DNA of 11,678 nucleotides from JAKLDO01 sp035354435. Its GTDB lineage: Bacteria > UBP6 > UBA1177. The notes beneath the pieces are model-generated. The model was not told where the DNA came from. It searched no databases and was given only the letters and a program-made list of their open reading frames with translations. The position numbers and the translations under genes are program-made. The stretch lies in contig DAOQAY010000092.1 in assembly GCA_035354435.1 (NCBI GenBank), positions 1 through 11,678 on the forward strand, in the 5' to 3' direction. This document shows, piece after piece, positions 1-7,000 of the stretch (position 1 is its first letter; every line of letters starts with the position of its first letter).

Positions 1-1
1 G

Positions 2-454
2 AGTTCACTTCTGCAAAATGGCAGTTTCGAATTGTGGACAGATGCTGCATATCCAGACAGCTGGAAAGGTTCCAAAACAGACTTCGCGGCATCAAACATT
101 GTTAAAGAATCCACAAATGTTCGTACAGGATCATTTGCTTTAAAACTTCAGAATACCACAACCAGCCATAAGCGGTTTACGTCTGCCGCAATTGCTCTGA
201 CAGCCGGGAGTTACACTTGTAAATACTGGGCAAGCGGCAGCGGAGATGTAAGAAACGCTTTCTATTCAAATGGCACAGGTGATTATACATATACAAATTA
301 CACGACTATTGCTTCAGCGAATTGGCAGGAGATCACATATAATTTTACACTTGCCTCAGATAGAGCAGCTTTCGAATTGATTTTCTCAGTCAGAAATACG
401 ACCACGACAAATGATCATATTAAATTGGATGATGTTGTCTGTGTGAAAAACTGA
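2..454 (+). CDS. C-terminal part of a secreted protein with a carbohydrate-binding-like beta-sandwich (partial)
   Basis: The frame is open from the left edge of the window to TGA at 452-454, so this is the 3' end of a longer gene; the TTG at 32 is not a convincing start because coding continues upstream (LLQNGSFELW...). The visible part is about 150 residues. It opens with the NGSFE-W-D--PD-W pattern, followed by a Ser/Thr/Asn-rich, beta-strand-like stretch with TGSFALKLQN, and closes with IKLDDVVCVKN. This pattern is typical of CBM4/9-like jelly-roll modules at the C-terminus of secreted bacterial proteins, where they bind glycans or pack against a catalytic domain. No sorting signal is seen after the module. 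The catalytic part, if any, lies outside the window. The gene is convergent with the phosphatase gene, with only 4 bp between the stops. The family call is by pattern only; binding activity is inferred. Confidence 0.72.
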   Translation, partial: SSLLQNGSFELWTDAAYPDSWKGSKTDFAASNIVKESTNVRTGSFALKLQNTTTSHKRFTSAAIALTAGSYTCKYWASGSGDVRNAFYSNGTGDYTYTNYTTIASANWQEITYNFTLASDRAAFELIFSVRNTTTTNDHIKLDDVVCVKN

Positions 455-458
455 CAGC

Positions 459-1025
459 TTACTGACCTTTTTTCCATTCAAGGATGAATTGTTCCTGTTC
501 TTCCGTTTCGGGAGATCTGAAGCTTAAATAAACTTGATCTACATAAGCCTTTCTCAATTGAAATATTTCGTCAAGCACCGTTCTTTTATCTGTGATCCCG
601 TGACGCATCAGATAACATCCCGCAACTGTTCCGGTTCTGCCGATTCCACCCCAGCAGTGAATATATAAAGGAATGTTCTTTGATCGCAATAAGTCTATTT
701 CATTAAGTATTTCTGTCATAAGCTCAATTGAGGGAGTTCCTCTGTCAGGAATAGAGAATCTTTTCAGAAAACCGCCTGATATCTCTTTTTCATTGTTCTG
801 AACCAGAAAATGTCTGAAAATTTCAGAGTAATCTTCATCATAGTTTCTTGAACTTGAAGCCATTTCTCCAACCTGCTGAAGATTGATGAATGCTCTTATT
901 CCTGCATCGTATATGGCTCTCAACCTTAATTTGTAAGAAAATTCCTCGTCACTTCCCGGAAAAGGACCTGCAAGAATAGCATCCGGAACAAGCCAGTAAC
1001 TGTTTTTAATTATCTTTGTAACCAT
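459..1025 (-). CDS. Dual-specificity/tyrosine protein phosphatase (cysteine-based)
   Basis: A 188-residue cytosolic phosphatase. The P-loop is HCWGGIGRTG with nucleophile Cys124 and Arg130 (the CX5R signature), and Asp94 in SIPDRGTP is the likely general acid. The N-terminus (NSYWLVPDAILAGPFPGS) and the C-terminal RSPETEEQEQF match a compact bacterial DSP/PTP subfamily that removes phosphate from Tyr or Ser/Thr residues. No signal peptide or membrane segment is present. The frame extends to a TTG at 1082, but I choose the ATG at 1023-1025: the TTG has no ribosome site and overlaps a possible -35 box, while the ATG gives the usual family N-terminus. Only a weak GGGG lies before the ATG. A role as antagonist of the kinase at 4048 is possible, but they are 3 kb apart and not co-transcribed. 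Substrate unknown. Confidence 0.88.
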   Translation of the reverse strand: MVTKIIKNSYWLVPDAILAGPFPGSDEEFSYKLRLRAIYDAGIRAFINLQQVGEMASSSRNYDEDYSEIFRHFLVQNNEKEISGGFLKRFSIPDRGTPSIELMTEILNEIDLLRSKNIPLYIHCWGGIGRTGTVAGCYLMRHGITDKRTVLDEIFQLRKAYVDQVYLSFRSPETEEQEQFILEWKKGQ

Positions 1026-1053
1026 TTTGCCCCGCAAAAAGCTAAAACAGAGA

Positions 1054-1082
1054 ACTCTAATGAATTCAGTTTGTTTAGTCAA
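1054..1082 (-). promoter_or_regulatory. Possible promoter of the phosphatase gene
   Basis: Read on the minus strand, TTGACT (1077-1082) and TAGAGT (1054-1059) are separated by 17 bp. The -35 is good and the -10 matches 4 of 6 positions. Transcription would start near 1047, just upstream of the ATG at 1025 and downstream of the alternative TTG at 1082, which favours the shorter protein. This is a prediction by motif only. Confidence 0.35.
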
Positions 1083-1201
1083 TACAAAGATAAATAAGAT
1101 TGATAAAAAAACAGGAGCTTTTTATACTAAAAAATAAATTGTTTAGAATGAGGGAAAGAATCAAGAAAACATTGATAATTGCAGTTTTTTCTTTTTTTAA
1201 A

Positions 1202-1230
1202 TTGAAAACAGTCAGGCTTTTGCTTATAAA
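1202..1230 (+). promoter_or_regulatory. Promoter of the acetyltransferase gene
   Basis: TTGAAA (1202-1207) and TATAAA (1225-1230) have the ideal 17-bp spacer, giving a start near 1237, about 25 bases before the ATG at 1263. The leader holds AGGAG at 1251-1255, 7 bases from the start codon. The rest of the 1026-1262 intergenic stretch is AT-rich and shows no other gene. Confidence 0.6.
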
Positions 1231-1262
1231 ATTGGATAATCAGTTCTTTCAGGAGTATTTTA

Positions 1263-1892
1263 ATGGCTGAAAATAAAAAAATATACCCGAGAACCAATGA
1301 TTCCGGGACAGTGTATTTAAAGAATATCATCACGAATCAGAATATAATTGTCGGCGATTATACTATATACAATGACTTTGTTTCCGATCCGGTGCAATTT
1401 GAAAAAAATAATGTGCTTTACCATTATCCTATTAATAAAGACAGGCTGATTATCGGAAAATTCTGCTCCATAGCCTGCGGCGCAAAGTTCATTTTCACCA
1501 GTGCCAATCATACGCTGAACTCACTTTCAACTTACCCGTTTCCGATATTTTTTGAAGAATGGAATCTGGATAAGAAAAATGTTGCCACCGCATGGGACAA
1601 CAAAGGCGATATTGTAATCGGTAATGATGTGTGGATAGGATATGAAGCAGTTGTTTTATCCGGTGTTCATATCGGTGACGGCGCAATTATAGGAACAAGA
1701 GCCGTTGTAACAAAAGATATTCCTCCATATGCGATTGTCGGAGGCGTACCGGCAAAAGAAATCAGAAAACGCTTTGATGAAGAAACCATCAGTAAATTAA
1801 AACAGATAGAGTGGTGGAACTGGCCTTTTGACAAAATACAACAGTTTTTACCCTATATCATGAACGGAGAAATCGACAAACTTCCTGAATAA
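1263..1892 (+). CDS. Vat/CatB-like hexapeptide O-acetyltransferase
   Basis: A complete 209-residue left-handed beta-helix acetyltransferase of the xenobiotic (Vat/CatB) group. Family hallmarks are visible in order: IYP near the N-terminus, NIIVGDYTIYND (28-39), HYPINKDRLIIGKFCSIA (54-71), the catalytic-His segment ANHTLNSLSTYPF with His83, the hexapeptide coil GDIVIGNDVWIGYEAVVLSGVHIGDGAIIG (115-144), PPYAIVGGVPAKEIRKRF (154-171) and the C-terminal IEWWNWP. Members transfer acetyl from acetyl-CoA to a hydroxyl; Vat enzymes inactivate streptogramin A and CatB enzymes inactivate chloramphenicol, but many chromosomal relatives have unknown acceptors, including sugars. It is probably cytosolic and trimeric, as in the family. 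ATG is chosen because AGGAG lies 7 bases upstream. It appears monocistronic, with a hairpin about 85 bases after the stop. Resistance activity is not shown by sequence. Confidence 0.9.
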   Translation: MAENKKIYPRTNDSGTVYLKNIITNQNIIVGDYTIYNDFVSDPVQFEKNNVLYHYPINKDRLIIGKFCSIACGAKFIFTSANHTLNSLSTYPFPIFFEEWNLDKKNVATAWDNKGDIVIGNDVWIGYEAVVLSGVHIGDGAIIGTRAVVTKDIPPYAIVGGVPAKEIRKRFDEETISKLKQIEWWNWPFDKIQQFLPYIMNGEIDKLPE

Positions 1893-1951
1893 ATTCGCAA
1901 AACATTAAAGTAATCATTGCAAGGGTCTGTTTTTTTAAGATGCTCTATGAG

Positions 1952-1992
1952 ATTGTAACAGCTTTTCCGCCCAATCAACACCTTCGGTGTTG
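1952..1992. repeat. 41-bp perfect direct repeat, copy 1
   Basis: Every base of this block is identical to 3119-3159. It lies within the glycosyltransferase remnant and corresponds to the last codons of the live gene. The neighbouring homologous blocks have diverged clearly, so the perfect identity stands out. Together the two copies bracket the DUF5678-like/protease gene pair in direct orientation, 1.17 kb apart. Confidence 0.9.
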
Positions 1993-2005
1993 TTTCTTTT
2001 CTTTG
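1976..2005 (+). terminator. Possible intrinsic terminator after the acetyltransferase gene
   Basis: CAACACC (1976-1982), a TTC loop and GGTGTTG (1986-1992) form a perfect 7-bp stem, followed by the T-rich run TTTCTTTTCTTTG. On the plus strand this has the shape of a rho-independent terminator for the gene ending at 1892. It is built from the 3' end of the decayed glycosyltransferase. The T tract is interrupted by C, so efficiency is uncertain. Confidence 0.5.
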
Positions 2006-2145
2006 CGCCGTTTAAATATCATCGACAGGTTTTTTGTGTCTTTTCGTCTGATTAAGCAGGCTGTTAACCTCTAAATTACGGAATATGATGACAGCAACGG
2101 CCGTTTTTCAAGAATGGATTAATTATTGTATTGTTAAAATTTCTC

Positions 2146-2173
2146 TTGACGAGCATAAGATCACAATTATAGT
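2146..2173 (+). promoter_or_regulatory. Promoter of the DUF5678-like/protease pair
   Basis: TTGACG (2146-2151) and TATAGT (2168-2173) are separated by 16 bp, each matching the sigma70 consensus at 5 of 6 positions. The start would fall near 2180, inside the palindrome at 2178-2196. The promoter lies outside the glycosyltransferase remnant, so the pair carries its own control region. Confidence 0.55.
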
Positions 2174-2177
2174 TAAA

Positions 2178-2196
2178 TTTACTAAAATTTAGTAAA
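2178..2196. promoter_or_regulatory. Candidate operator: perfect 9-1-9 palindrome
   Basis: TTTACTAAA, one A, then TTTAGTAAA: a perfect inverted repeat that covers the predicted transcription start and abuts the AAAGGAG ribosome site at 2194-2200. The position suits an operator where a bound protein blocks both initiation and clearance; as RNA it could also mask the ribosome site. No candidate binding protein is identified. Confidence 0.45.
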
Positions 2197-2206
2197 GGAG
2201 ATGTCC

Positions 2207-2491
2207 ATGTCTAGTAGCTACTGGTCGAAAGAGCAGGAAAAAAATTTGAATTATTTTAGGCGAGAACTGCCGGAACTGGCTAAAAATACTTTAACCAAGG
2301 GGAAATTTTTAATTATTCATTCTGAATCAGTGAAAGGAGCTTTTGATACTTTTGAGGCAGCATTAAAAGAAGCTCTTTCTCACTACCCGCAGAGTGAATT
2401 TGTAATCCAGCAGGCGGTCTCAGATGAAGAGACTGTAAACTTTTTATTTCAGGCCCTATCTGACAGTGATGTTATTATTCGAGGAAATTAA
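2207..2491 (+). CDS. Small DUF5678-like protein, partner of the aspartyl protease
   Basis: A 94-residue soluble protein. An N-terminal helix-like region (YWSKEQEKNLNYFRRELPELAKN) leads into KGKFLIIHSESVKGAFDTFEAALKEALSHYPQSEFVIQQ (31-69), the pattern of the DUF5678 domain: a strand, a turn with 'GxFDTxEEAL', a helix and a final strand. Function of the domain is unknown. The frame also has an ATG at 2201, but that codon directly abuts the AAAGGAG ribosome site; the ATG at 2207 has a proper 6-base spacer and is chosen. The next gene begins 3 bases after the stop, with its ribosome site inside this gene, so the two are translationally coupled. I infer that it works with the protease, as chaperone, substrate adaptor or inhibitor; the sequence does not say which. 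No membrane segment or DNA-binding motif is obvious. Confidence 0.8.
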   Translation: MSSSYWSKEQEKNLNYFRRELPELAKNTLTKGKFLIIHSESVKGAFDTFEAALKEALSHYPQSEFVIQQAVSDEETVNFLFQALSDSDVIIRGN

Positions 2492-2494
2492 GAT

Positions 2495-3019
2495 ATGGCT
2501 ATAATCAATCAGTTTAACATTGGCATTAAAATGCCACCACAAGTTCCGCAAGGGACACAGGTTAGTCTGTCAATAACGCCACAACCTCTCATGTTTCGTG
2601 GTCTTAATCTGCCGGTAGAAATTTCAACAGCATCTGCGTTTAGACAGCCGCCGAATCCTTTACCACTAACCTCTATCGTGGTACTGGCTCATTTTGATAC
2701 TGGAGCAAGTATTACTTCAATTGATCTTTCTCTTGCTAAACACTTGGGATTAAATCCCACAGGACAGGCGATAAGTCATACAGCCGCAGGTGCGCAAAAC
2801 ACACCTACTTTTGCAGTCGATATAAGTTTTCCCAATACGAATCTGACACCATTTCAAAATTTACAAATTGGTTCATGCCAATTACCTTTTAATCTTCAAT
2901 TGGCTCTTAAAGGATCTGGTAATGCTCAGAATTTCGGACTTCTTATCGGTCGAGATATAATGTCAAGATGGAATATTATATGGAATGGACCTTCGTCTTC
3001 TGTTACAATTTCCGATTAA
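2495..3019 (+). CDS. Retropepsin-like aspartyl protease
   Basis: A 174-residue protein with the active-site motif HFDTGAS (catalytic Asp68) preceded by the hydrophobic strand SIVVLA, and the C-terminal GLLIGRDIMSRWNIIWNG (148-165). The latter is the equivalent of the I-L/I-G-R-D segment that closes the active site in retroviral-type and bacterial single-domain pepsins. With one DTG motif it must dimerise to form an active site. No signal peptide or membrane segment is visible, so it is probably cytosolic, unlike many periplasmic relatives. The first 50 residues are Pro/Gln/Ser-rich, ending in QPPNPLP. GAGGAA at 2481-2486, 8 bases from the ATG, lies inside the upstream gene. Substrate is unknown; the coupled DUF5678-like protein is the first candidate partner. 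A retrotransposon origin is unlikely, as no reverse transcriptase or integrase is nearby. Confidence 0.82.
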   Translation: MAIINQFNIGIKMPPQVPQGTQVSLSITPQPLMFRGLNLPVEISTASAFRQPPNPLPLTSIVVLAHFDTGASITSIDLSLAKHLGLNPTGQAISHTAAGAQNTPTFAVDISFPNTNLTPFQNLQIGSCQLPFNLQLALKGSGNAQNFGLLIGRDIMSRWNIIWNGPSSSVTISD

Positions 3020-3083
3020 TCATAAGTAAAATATATTCCTGAAATTTCAAAATATACAAAAGTCCATAAATAGGTCATTTACG

Positions 3084-3096
3084 ATAACTGTTATAA
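3084..3096. repeat. 13-bp repeat with 11-bp palindrome, copy 1
   Basis: ATAACTGTTATAA, which contains the palindrome ATAAC-T-GTTAT, recurs exactly at 4011-4023. The two copies bracket the intact glycosyltransferase. The right copy overlaps the kinase -10 box. This copy lies in the 91-bp gap after the protease gene, in which I see nothing else. Confidence 0.6.
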
Positions 3097-3110
3097 GACA
3101 GGCAGTATGC

Positions 3111-3932
3111 TCAATGGAATTGTAACAGCTTTTCCGCCCAATCAACACCTTCGGTGTTGCCCCGTTTTTTTGCTCCTGCAAGATATATTTCGAGTTTTCT
3201 GTTCAACATTTTTATAATTTCGCTATGGTGAAAATCAGAGAGATCACGGTGAGTTGAGAGTATTTTGATCAATGACATGATGCGGTACTTGTCAAGTGCC
3301 GGAGTGTTTGAAAGCTGGTCTGTGTGGCCGCCGTATTTTATAACGAGGTTTTCATTCAGAAGTCCGAATCTCTCTTTAAATGACATGCGGAGCCACAGGT
3401 CGTAATCCTCACAGACAGCAAGTGTCTCATCAAAACCGCTGTAATCTTCAAACAGTGTTTTTTCCATGATAACAGTTGAAGGCGACACCATGCAGATATC
3501 AAGGCTCGGGATAAAAATATCGTCGACAGGTTTAATGTGCTTTTTTGTCTTGTTCAGGAATTTTCCATTTCTTATCCAGATCTCTTCAGTTTGTGCAACT
3601 CTATAATTTCCTTGAATTAAATGGAAGAGCTGCTTTTCAAGCTTTTTGGGTTTCCATTCATCGTCGCTATCAAGGAATGCAAGGTATTTTCCTGATGCAT
3701 TTTTTACACCAGTATTTCTAGCCGCACTTACTCCGTGATTTTCAGTTGTAATGATTTTTATTTTTTTGCCGTACTCCTTCAAAACATCTAATGTTTCATC
3801 AGTAGAGCCGTCATTTATGATAATGCACTCAAAGTTTTTGTAAGACTGACACAGTACCGAATCCACTGCTTTTTTTATTTGAACCGGTCTGTTGAAAACC
3901 GGAATTATCACTGAAATAAGGCTCTTTTCCAT
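3111..3932 (-). CDS. Family 2 glycosyltransferase
   Basis: A 273-residue GT-A fold glycosyltransferase that would move a sugar from a nucleotide-sugar donor onto an envelope glycan or lipid carrier. Visible motifs: SVIIPVFNRP (7-16), IIINDGSTDET (37-47), HGVSAARNTGV (66-76), the metal-binding region FLDSDDEW (86-93) with the DxD, and the acceptor-side CEDYDLWLR (174-182) with the likely catalytic ED. It lacks membrane segments and acts in the cytosol. The frame extends to an ATG at 3959, but that lies in the -10 box of the promoter; the ATG at 3932 has GGAG 7 bases upstream and gives the family N-terminus. The C-terminal tail (about 80 residues) is helical and variable. A decayed paralogue lies at 1941-2117. 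The gene is divergent from the kinase. Donor and acceptor cannot be told from sequence. Confidence 0.92.
   Translation of the reverse strand: MEKSLISVIIPVFNRPVQIKKAVDSVLCQSYKNFECIIINDGSTDETLDVLKEYGKKIKIITTENHGVSAARNTGVKNASGKYLAFLDSDDEWKPKKLEKQLFHLIQGNYRVAQTEEIWIRNGKFLNKTKKHIKPVDDIFIPSLDICMVSPSTVIMEKTLFEDYSGFDETLAVCEDYDLWLRMSFKERFGLLNENLVIKYGGHTDQLSNTPALDKYRIMSLIKILSTHRDLSDFHHSEIIKMLNRKLEIYLAGAKKRGNTEGVDWAEKLLQFH
3119..3159. repeat. 41-bp perfect direct repeat, copy 2
   Basis: Identical to 1952-1992. Here the block encodes the C-terminal residues NTEGVDWAEKLLQ of the live glycosyltransferase on the minus strand. Its CAACACC-TTC-GGTGTTG hairpin (3143-3159) is followed on the plus strand by CCCCG and seven T, so it might also slow transcription coming from the protease gene. 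Confidence 0.9.
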
Positions 3933-3957
3933 GTATGAACTCCGCAAATCCTGAAAC

Positions 3958-3985
3958 ATAATAACAGCAACTGTTCATTTTTCAA
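3958..3985 (-). promoter_or_regulatory. Promoter of the glycosyltransferase gene
   Basis: On the minus strand TTGAAA (3980-3985) and TATTAT (3958-3963) have a 16-bp spacer; both match 5 of 6 consensus positions. The start would be near 3951, about 20 bases before the chosen ATG at 3932. In the remnant the matching -35 (2106-2111) is kept while the -10 has become CATCAT. Confidence 0.6.
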
Positions 3986-3996
3986 GCATGCCTCAT

Positions 3997-4024
3997 TTGA
4001 AAAAGAAATCATAACTGTTATAAT
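3997..4024 (+). promoter_or_regulatory. Promoter of the kinase gene, with overlapping palindrome
   Basis: TTGAAA (3997-4002) and a perfect TATAAT (4019-4024) are 16 bp apart, with a start near 4031. GGAG at 4037-4040 is 7 bases before the ATG, giving a short leader. The palindrome ATAAC-T-GTTAT (4011-4021) runs into the -10 box, a good place for a repressor. The -35 is 11 bp from that of the divergent glycosyltransferase promoter, so one regulator could affect both. Confidence 0.65.
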
Positions 4025-4047
4025 CGCTTAAGTTTTGGAGATAGATT

Positions 4048-7000
4048 ATGAGCGAACCGGTAACAAGAACTGTTTCAATAGATGCGGACAGTCTTATCGC
4101 ATCCTCTGCGGAAAGTTCTGCTGAGCTTGAAAAGATTGAGAAAAATCCTTGGAAATACGAGATAAAAGACGAGCTGGGAAGAGGCGGTATCGGCAGAGTT
4201 CTCATAGCTTTTGATGACAGGATCGGTCGTGAAATCGCGCTGAAAGAGCTGATAAAGGTCGATAATCCTGGAAAGATTGCGGCATTGGACGACAGCAAGC
4301 TTAAAGCTGATGAGATCCGCTTTCTCAGAGAAGCCAAGGTCACAGGACAGCTTGAACATCCCGGAATAGTTCCTGTTTATGAGATAGGCCGGAAGCCGGA
4401 TGGTAATCATTATTATACGATGAAACTGGTTAGAGGTGTCACTCTTGCCCAGGCTATTCACGATGCCGGAAATCTTTCCAACAGGCTCAGACTGCTTCCC
4501 CATTTCCGTGATATCTGCAATGCGATCGCTTATTCCCACAGCAGAGGTGTCATCCACCGTGACCTGAAACCAGATAATATCATGATCGGGGAATTTGGTG
4601 AAACTGTGGTTCTTGACTGGGGTCTTGCCAAAGTCAAAGGCGAGGCTGACGAGAATGAAACTGAACTTCGTGAAGAGCTGACATTGCTGAAAGTTGAGCA
4701 TATCGGCCACACTGCAAGAGGGAAAGCGATAGGAACTCCGGCGTATATGCCGCCGGAACAGGCGAAAGGTGAAATATCTGAAATTGACGAAAGAAGTGAC
4801 ATTTATTCACTGGGCGCAGTGCTTTACGAAATCCTTACCGGACATCCTCCGTTCAAAGGAAGAGACATAAAAGAAACTCTGGAAATGGTAAAAAATGAAT
4901 TTCCTGTTGAAATAAAGATATATGAGCCTGAAGCTCCGATGGATCTTTGTGCGGTTGTTTCCAAAACACTTACTCCTGACAAAGCTGACAGATATCAGTC
5001 TGCCATTGAGATCGCAAGGGAAATAGAAAATTTCATGTCTGGAGGCAGAATAAAAGCCTATGAATACAGCTCGTGGGAACTCTTCAAGAGATTCGTAAGG
5101 AAAAACAGGGCATTATCAGGTCTTATCGGTATTTTTGCACTTGTTCTTTTCATAGGTTCTCTGATAATACTTTATGCATATCGTGAATCTGTAAAAAATG
5201 AAAGGGCTGCTCATCTCAACCTTTCTCTCGGTTATCTTGAGTATGCTGAAAAACTTATAAAAGAGAAAAATTTTGCCGGAGCTTCGGTATTTTCTGCCGC
5301 TGCACTTTATCACAATCCTTTCAATCCGAAAAGTCCCTGGAAATATCCTTTATCATATGTCAATGAGAACATCGAAGAAAGTGCCGCACAGCTTCTTTCC
5401 ATGCAGTCGGCGCTATATCTTTCGAATGTTCATCAGAACGATGCTTTTAAAGCTGACATAACTTTTGTCCCTTTTGATGCGAGAGATATTGCTGTTTCAC
5501 CTGACGGAAGCATGATTGCAGTTGCCGGAAAGAAAAAAGAGATATATGTCTATTTTGCATCGAACGGAAAGTTAAAGTTCATACTTGAAGGACATAAGGA
5601 CGAAATTTCAGCTATTGAATTTTCACCTGATGGTAAATATCTCGCTTCCGGAAGCTACGACAGAACTCTTAATTTATGGGATGCAAAGGAAGGGATGCTC
5701 ATCAGATCGATACATGCTCCAAATGGTGAAATATATTCAATATCTTTTTCTCCTGACTCGGAAAAAATAGCTTTCGGAGGTACTGAAAAGAATCTGTGGA
5801 TAGTCAACATAAATGAAGTTCAGCTTAACGCCAGAAAAGTCTTTCAGGGAGATAGTTCCATAAGAGCTGCCGACTGGTCGCCTGATGGAAGTATGATAAT
5901 AGTTTCAGACAGTTCAGGCGGAATATATCTATTGAAAAATGGTGTATTTGTTGCAAATTTCAAGAATCATCGTGAACCTGTCATTGCGGTAAGATTTCTG
6001 AAAGATAATCTCCATTTCATCTCCACAGGATATGATAAAAAACTTTTGATTTGGAATATTGAGAATCCGGTTCCTGTAAACATTCTTGAACACTGGGATG
6101 CTTTTTTTGACCTTGATATTTCTAGTGATGGGAATTTTGCCGCCGCTTCAACAAGAGACGGTATTATCAAATTGATAAATCTCAAGACAAGGCAGGTGGC
6201 AGAACTCAGGGGACATGAAGGGTCTATTTTTTCCGCTTCGTTCATGCCTATGGGAAATTCAATTGTTTCAATAGGTGAAGACAGAGTTATAAAACTGTGG
6301 AAGACAGATATCAAAAAACAGGTCTTCACATTCAGAGGTCATGCAACATACATTCCTTCGCTGAGTTATTCACCTGACGGGAAATATCTTGCATCATCGA
6401 GCTGGGACTCGACAATAAAACTCTGGAATGTGGAAGGTGAATCTATGCAGTCTTCTTTCGGCATGCCAAAAATCGTGTCATACAGCATAGCATTCTCACC
6501 TGACGGACAGTATCTTATATCTGGAGACAGTGACGGTATGCTGAGAATGTGGAATCCTCAGAACGGGAAGATACTTGCAGAAATGAGAGGGCATACTGAT
6601 CAGATATCATCGCTGGCGTTCACTTCTGACGGGCATTATCTGGTGTCGGGAAGTAAGGACAGAACTGTAAGAATATGGGATATGGGAAAGGAAAGGTCGA
6701 TAGCTGTTCTAAAACAGGCTACACCTGTGCTTGCCGTGGCTGTGTCAAAGAACGGAAATTTTGCCGCTTCAGGAGGAAGGAATGGTGATTTGAATTTCTG
6801 GAGTGTACCTGACGGGAGAAATATCTTTTCATCAAAAGGTGTTTCCAAGAATATCATGTCTATTGCCATTTCACCGGATTCGAAATATGCCGTAACTGCA
6901 ACAGAAGACGGAAAACTTTACAAATGGGATATAGAGTCAAAAAAGAATATTGCAATACTTCAAGGTCATTCAGGACCTGCGAATATGGTTGTTTTTTCTC

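Larger units (their letters stand above)
1941..2117 (-). pseudogene. Remnant of a family-2 glycosyltransferase gene with two internal deletions
   Basis: This stretch aligns in three collinear blocks with the intact glycosyltransferase locus on the same strand: 1941-2010 with 3108-3177 (C-terminus and 3' flank), 2014-2058 with 3515-3559 (middle) and 2080-2117 with 3953-3990 (5' flank and promoter). About 334 bp and 370 bp are missing between blocks. On the minus strand it still reads NQTKRHKKPVDDI then TAA, and in another frame TEGVDWAEKLLQSH, against NKTKKHIKPVDDI and TEGVDWAEKLLQFH in the live gene. The stop codon has mutated from TGA to AGA, the start region is gone, and the -10 box has changed from TATTAT to CATCAT. 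It therefore cannot make the enzyme. It fills nearly the whole gap between the acetyltransferase and the next gene. Confidence 0.85.

Noticed and set aside
451..466. Possible bidirectional terminator between the first two genes
   Set aside because: CTGAC-AGCTTA-CTGAC is a direct repeat, not an inverted one, so it cannot form the stem, despite the flanking A and T runs.
1127..1333. Minus-strand open frame of 68 codons upstream of and into the acetyltransferase gene
   Set aside because: Lys/Phe/Ile-rich low-complexity product from AT-rich DNA, overlapping a well-supported gene; no ribosome site.
2495..3019. Retroviral or retrotransposon origin for the aspartyl protease
   Set aside because: No reverse transcriptase, integrase or long terminal repeats nearby; bacterial retropepsin-like proteins are a known separate group.
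3933..3959. Longer glycosyltransferase start at 3959
   Set aside because: This ATG falls in the predicted -10 box, lacks a ribosome site and adds residues unlike the family; ATG at 3932 has GGAG.
4075..4710. Long minus-strand frames inside the kinase gene
   Set aside because: They are antisense to conserved kinase motifs and show no family pattern or ribosome site; they result from codon bias of the real gene.
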